Shown: piece after piece, positions 5,588 to 6,180 of the stretch
Position numbering within the stretch: the stretch's first letter is position 1
Layout: each line of letters begins with the position of its first letter
Origin: Clostridia bacterium
GTDB lineage: Bacteria; Bacillota; Clostridia; Oscillospirales; Acutalibacteraceae
Assembly: GCA_017502965.1 (NCBI GenBank)
Contig: JAFVTZ010000116.1
Location: 1-6,180, forward strand
DNA: 6,180 nt
Direction of reading: 5' to 3'
Program-made: the position numbers and the translations under genes
Notes under the pieces: generated by a model
Told to the model about the DNA's origin: nothing
Seen by the model: only the letters and a program-made list of their open reading frames with translations
The model's database searches: none

Positions 5588-5769
5588 TTAATGTTTAGCG
5601 AACCTTCGGTTTGAATGAAAAATGAATGATGAATAATGAATAATTTCGGTGTTCCGCTTTGCGGAACGATTTTATATTTGTTTTTGCTATGCAAAAACAC
5701 CTTAACTATTCACTTTTCATTATTCACTATTCACTAATTATTGTTTAGCGGCGTGTCGCTAAACAATAA
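5588..5769. repeat. Composite nested-palindrome element (MITE/REP-like)
   Basis: A non-coding block bounded by near-identical inverted ends: TTAATGTTTAGCG (5588-5600) and CGCTAAACAATAA (5757-5769), 12 of 13 bases matching. Inside, a 22-base TGAAT-rich arm (5623-5644) pairs with 5712-5733 (18 of 22 bases). Between these arms are two perfect hairpins: GTTCCGC-TTT-GCGGAAC (5651-5667) and TGTTTTTGC-TAT-GCAAAAACA (5679-5699). A small hairpin CGAACC-TTC-GGTTTG (5599-5613) lies beside the left end. No transposase is present and no clear target duplication was found. The architecture fits a non-autonomous miniature element or REP-like repeat. The TTCACTTTTCA segment recurs beside ssrA (98-130). Confidence 0.65.
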
Positions 5770-5771
5770 TT
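5736..5771. repeat. Perfect 15-bp hairpin at right end of the composite element
   Basis: AATTATTGTTTAGCG (5736-5750) and CGCTAAACAATAATT (5757-5771) are perfect inverse copies around GCGTGT. The left arm is also a direct near-copy of the element's left end (5588-5600), so the TTTAGCG end sequence occurs three times. The hairpin has no T-tract and directly abuts the spoVT terminator. Confidence 0.8.
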
Positions 5772-5796
5772 CAGGCTATCCATAGGACAGCCTGAA
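5770..5796 (-). terminator. Intrinsic terminator after spoVT
   Basis: In minus-strand RNA, UUCAGGCUGUCC (5796-5785) pairs with GGAUAGCCUGAA (5781-5770) over 12 bp with one G-U pair and a UAU loop. The following tract, ATTATTGTTT, is only moderately U-rich. It begins seven bases beyond the spoVT stop codon, so it probably separates spoVT from pyk transcription. Confidence 0.7.
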
Positions 5797-5802
5797 AATT
5801 CT

Positions 5803-6180
5803 TTAATCTATTTGTCTGCTTAAAAATTCTGCAGCAACACTAATAAGTTTAATATCTGCTTCACTTGCCTCTGCACTGTCATCACTTTTCAAAAGAACTA
5901 CCGCTCCGCCAACGTCACCGCCGTTTATTATCGGCACAGCCGCACTTATATCCTGAGATATTCCTTCAAGTGCTCCTTTGGAATCGCTTTTTGAAAAATT
6001 AACCGCTCTGCGCTGCTCCATAATATCTTCAAGTGAGGGTGTCACCCTTCTTTCAAGGACTTCTTTTTTTGAAATTCCTGCCGCCGCAATACAGTGGTCC
6101 CTGTCACAAATTATAACCGGCAGACTTGCCGCTCCCGACAATGCCTCTGCATACTGCACCGCAAAATCCGAAAGCTCCCC
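5803..6180 (-). CDS. spoVT: Stage V sporulation protein T, C-terminal part (truncated by window edge)
   Basis: The frame is open to the window edge and encodes the last 125 residues. They align by eye with the C-terminal GAF-like domain of SpoVT, a regulator that in Bacillus adjusts sigma-G-dependent gene expression in the forespore. Matching features are E-L-x-DFA-x-x-YA-x-AL at the visible start, then LPVIICDRDHCIAAAG, SKKEVLERRVTPSLEDIMEQR, a GGDVGGAVVLL strand and a final AAEFLSRQ. Bacillus SpoVT is about 178 residues, so roughly 50 residues, namely the AbrB-type DNA-binding domain, should lie beyond 6180. The GTG at 6159 is internal to the family alignment and is not taken as the start. 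The gene ends in TAA followed by its own terminator. A different AbrB-GAF paralogue is possible but less likely. Confidence 0.88.
   Translation of the reverse strand, partial: GELSDFAVQYAEALSGAASLPVIICDRDHCIAAAGISKKEVLERRVTPSLEDIMEQRRAVNFSKSDSKGALEGISQDISAAVPIINGGDVGGAVVLLKSDDSAEASEADIKLISVAAEFLSRQID

Noticed and set aside
5512..5700. 62-codon minus-strand open frame
   Set aside because: Most of it is a translation of the palindromic element (hairpin arms and TTCATTATTCA tract). It has no ribosome binding site and no recognisable protein features.
5588..5771. CRISPR array
   Set aside because: The repeats are inverted and unequal, with no regular direct repeat-spacer periodicity.

Overview
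The window looks like part of a low-GC, spore-forming Firmicute chromosome, probably class Clostridia in or near the Oscillospiraceae/Ruminococcaceae. The basis is AT-rich intergenic DNA, GGAGG-type ribosome binding sites, textbook TTGACA/TATAAT promoters, a SpoVT homologue, a DUF348-G5-3D cell-wall protein and a small AbrB-type regulator. The species cannot be named from the sequence alone. The genes are mostly ordinary housekeeping genes. No CRISPR array, transposase, phage gene or defence cassette was seen.

Layout. 1-61 is the 3' end of tmRNA (ssrA) with its terminator (61-94), followed by a short TTCACT-rich repeat. 206-646 (+) encodes a small membrane-anchored protein of unknown function. 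It converges on a DUF348-G5-3D surface protein (697-1776, -) and the two share a bidirectional terminator. The 3D gene has a perfect-consensus promoter. The 483-base divergent intergenic region (1777-2260) holds that promoter, a 16-bp inverted repeat, and the promoter and leader of a uracil-permease-type NCS2 transporter gene (2261-3631, +). This transporter gene is broken by an in-frame TAA at codon 23, although the rest of its reading frame is intact.

After a strong convergent terminator come three minus-strand genes, read right to left: spoVT (partial, running off the window edge at 6180), pyruvate kinase (pyk, 4024-5439) and an AbrB-like regulator with a CxxC...CxxC tail (3695-3955). pyk and the AbrB gene are separated by only 68 bases with no visible terminator, so they may be partly co-transcribed. 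The AbrB gene also has its own strong promoter, with a palindrome centred on the -10 box. Between spoVT and pyk lies a non-coding, nested-palindrome element (about 5588-5769) that resembles a MITE or REP-like repeat and shares its TTCACTTTTCA motif with the repeat next to ssrA.

How the genes relate. Glycolysis (pyk), nucleobase uptake (the permease) and wall remodelling (3D protein) sit beside two AbrB-superfold regulators that in relatives act at the growth/sporulation transition. No tight functional operon is evident. The points most worth a second look are the nonsense codon in the otherwise intact permease, the composite palindromic element, and the palindrome over the AbrB-gene promoter.
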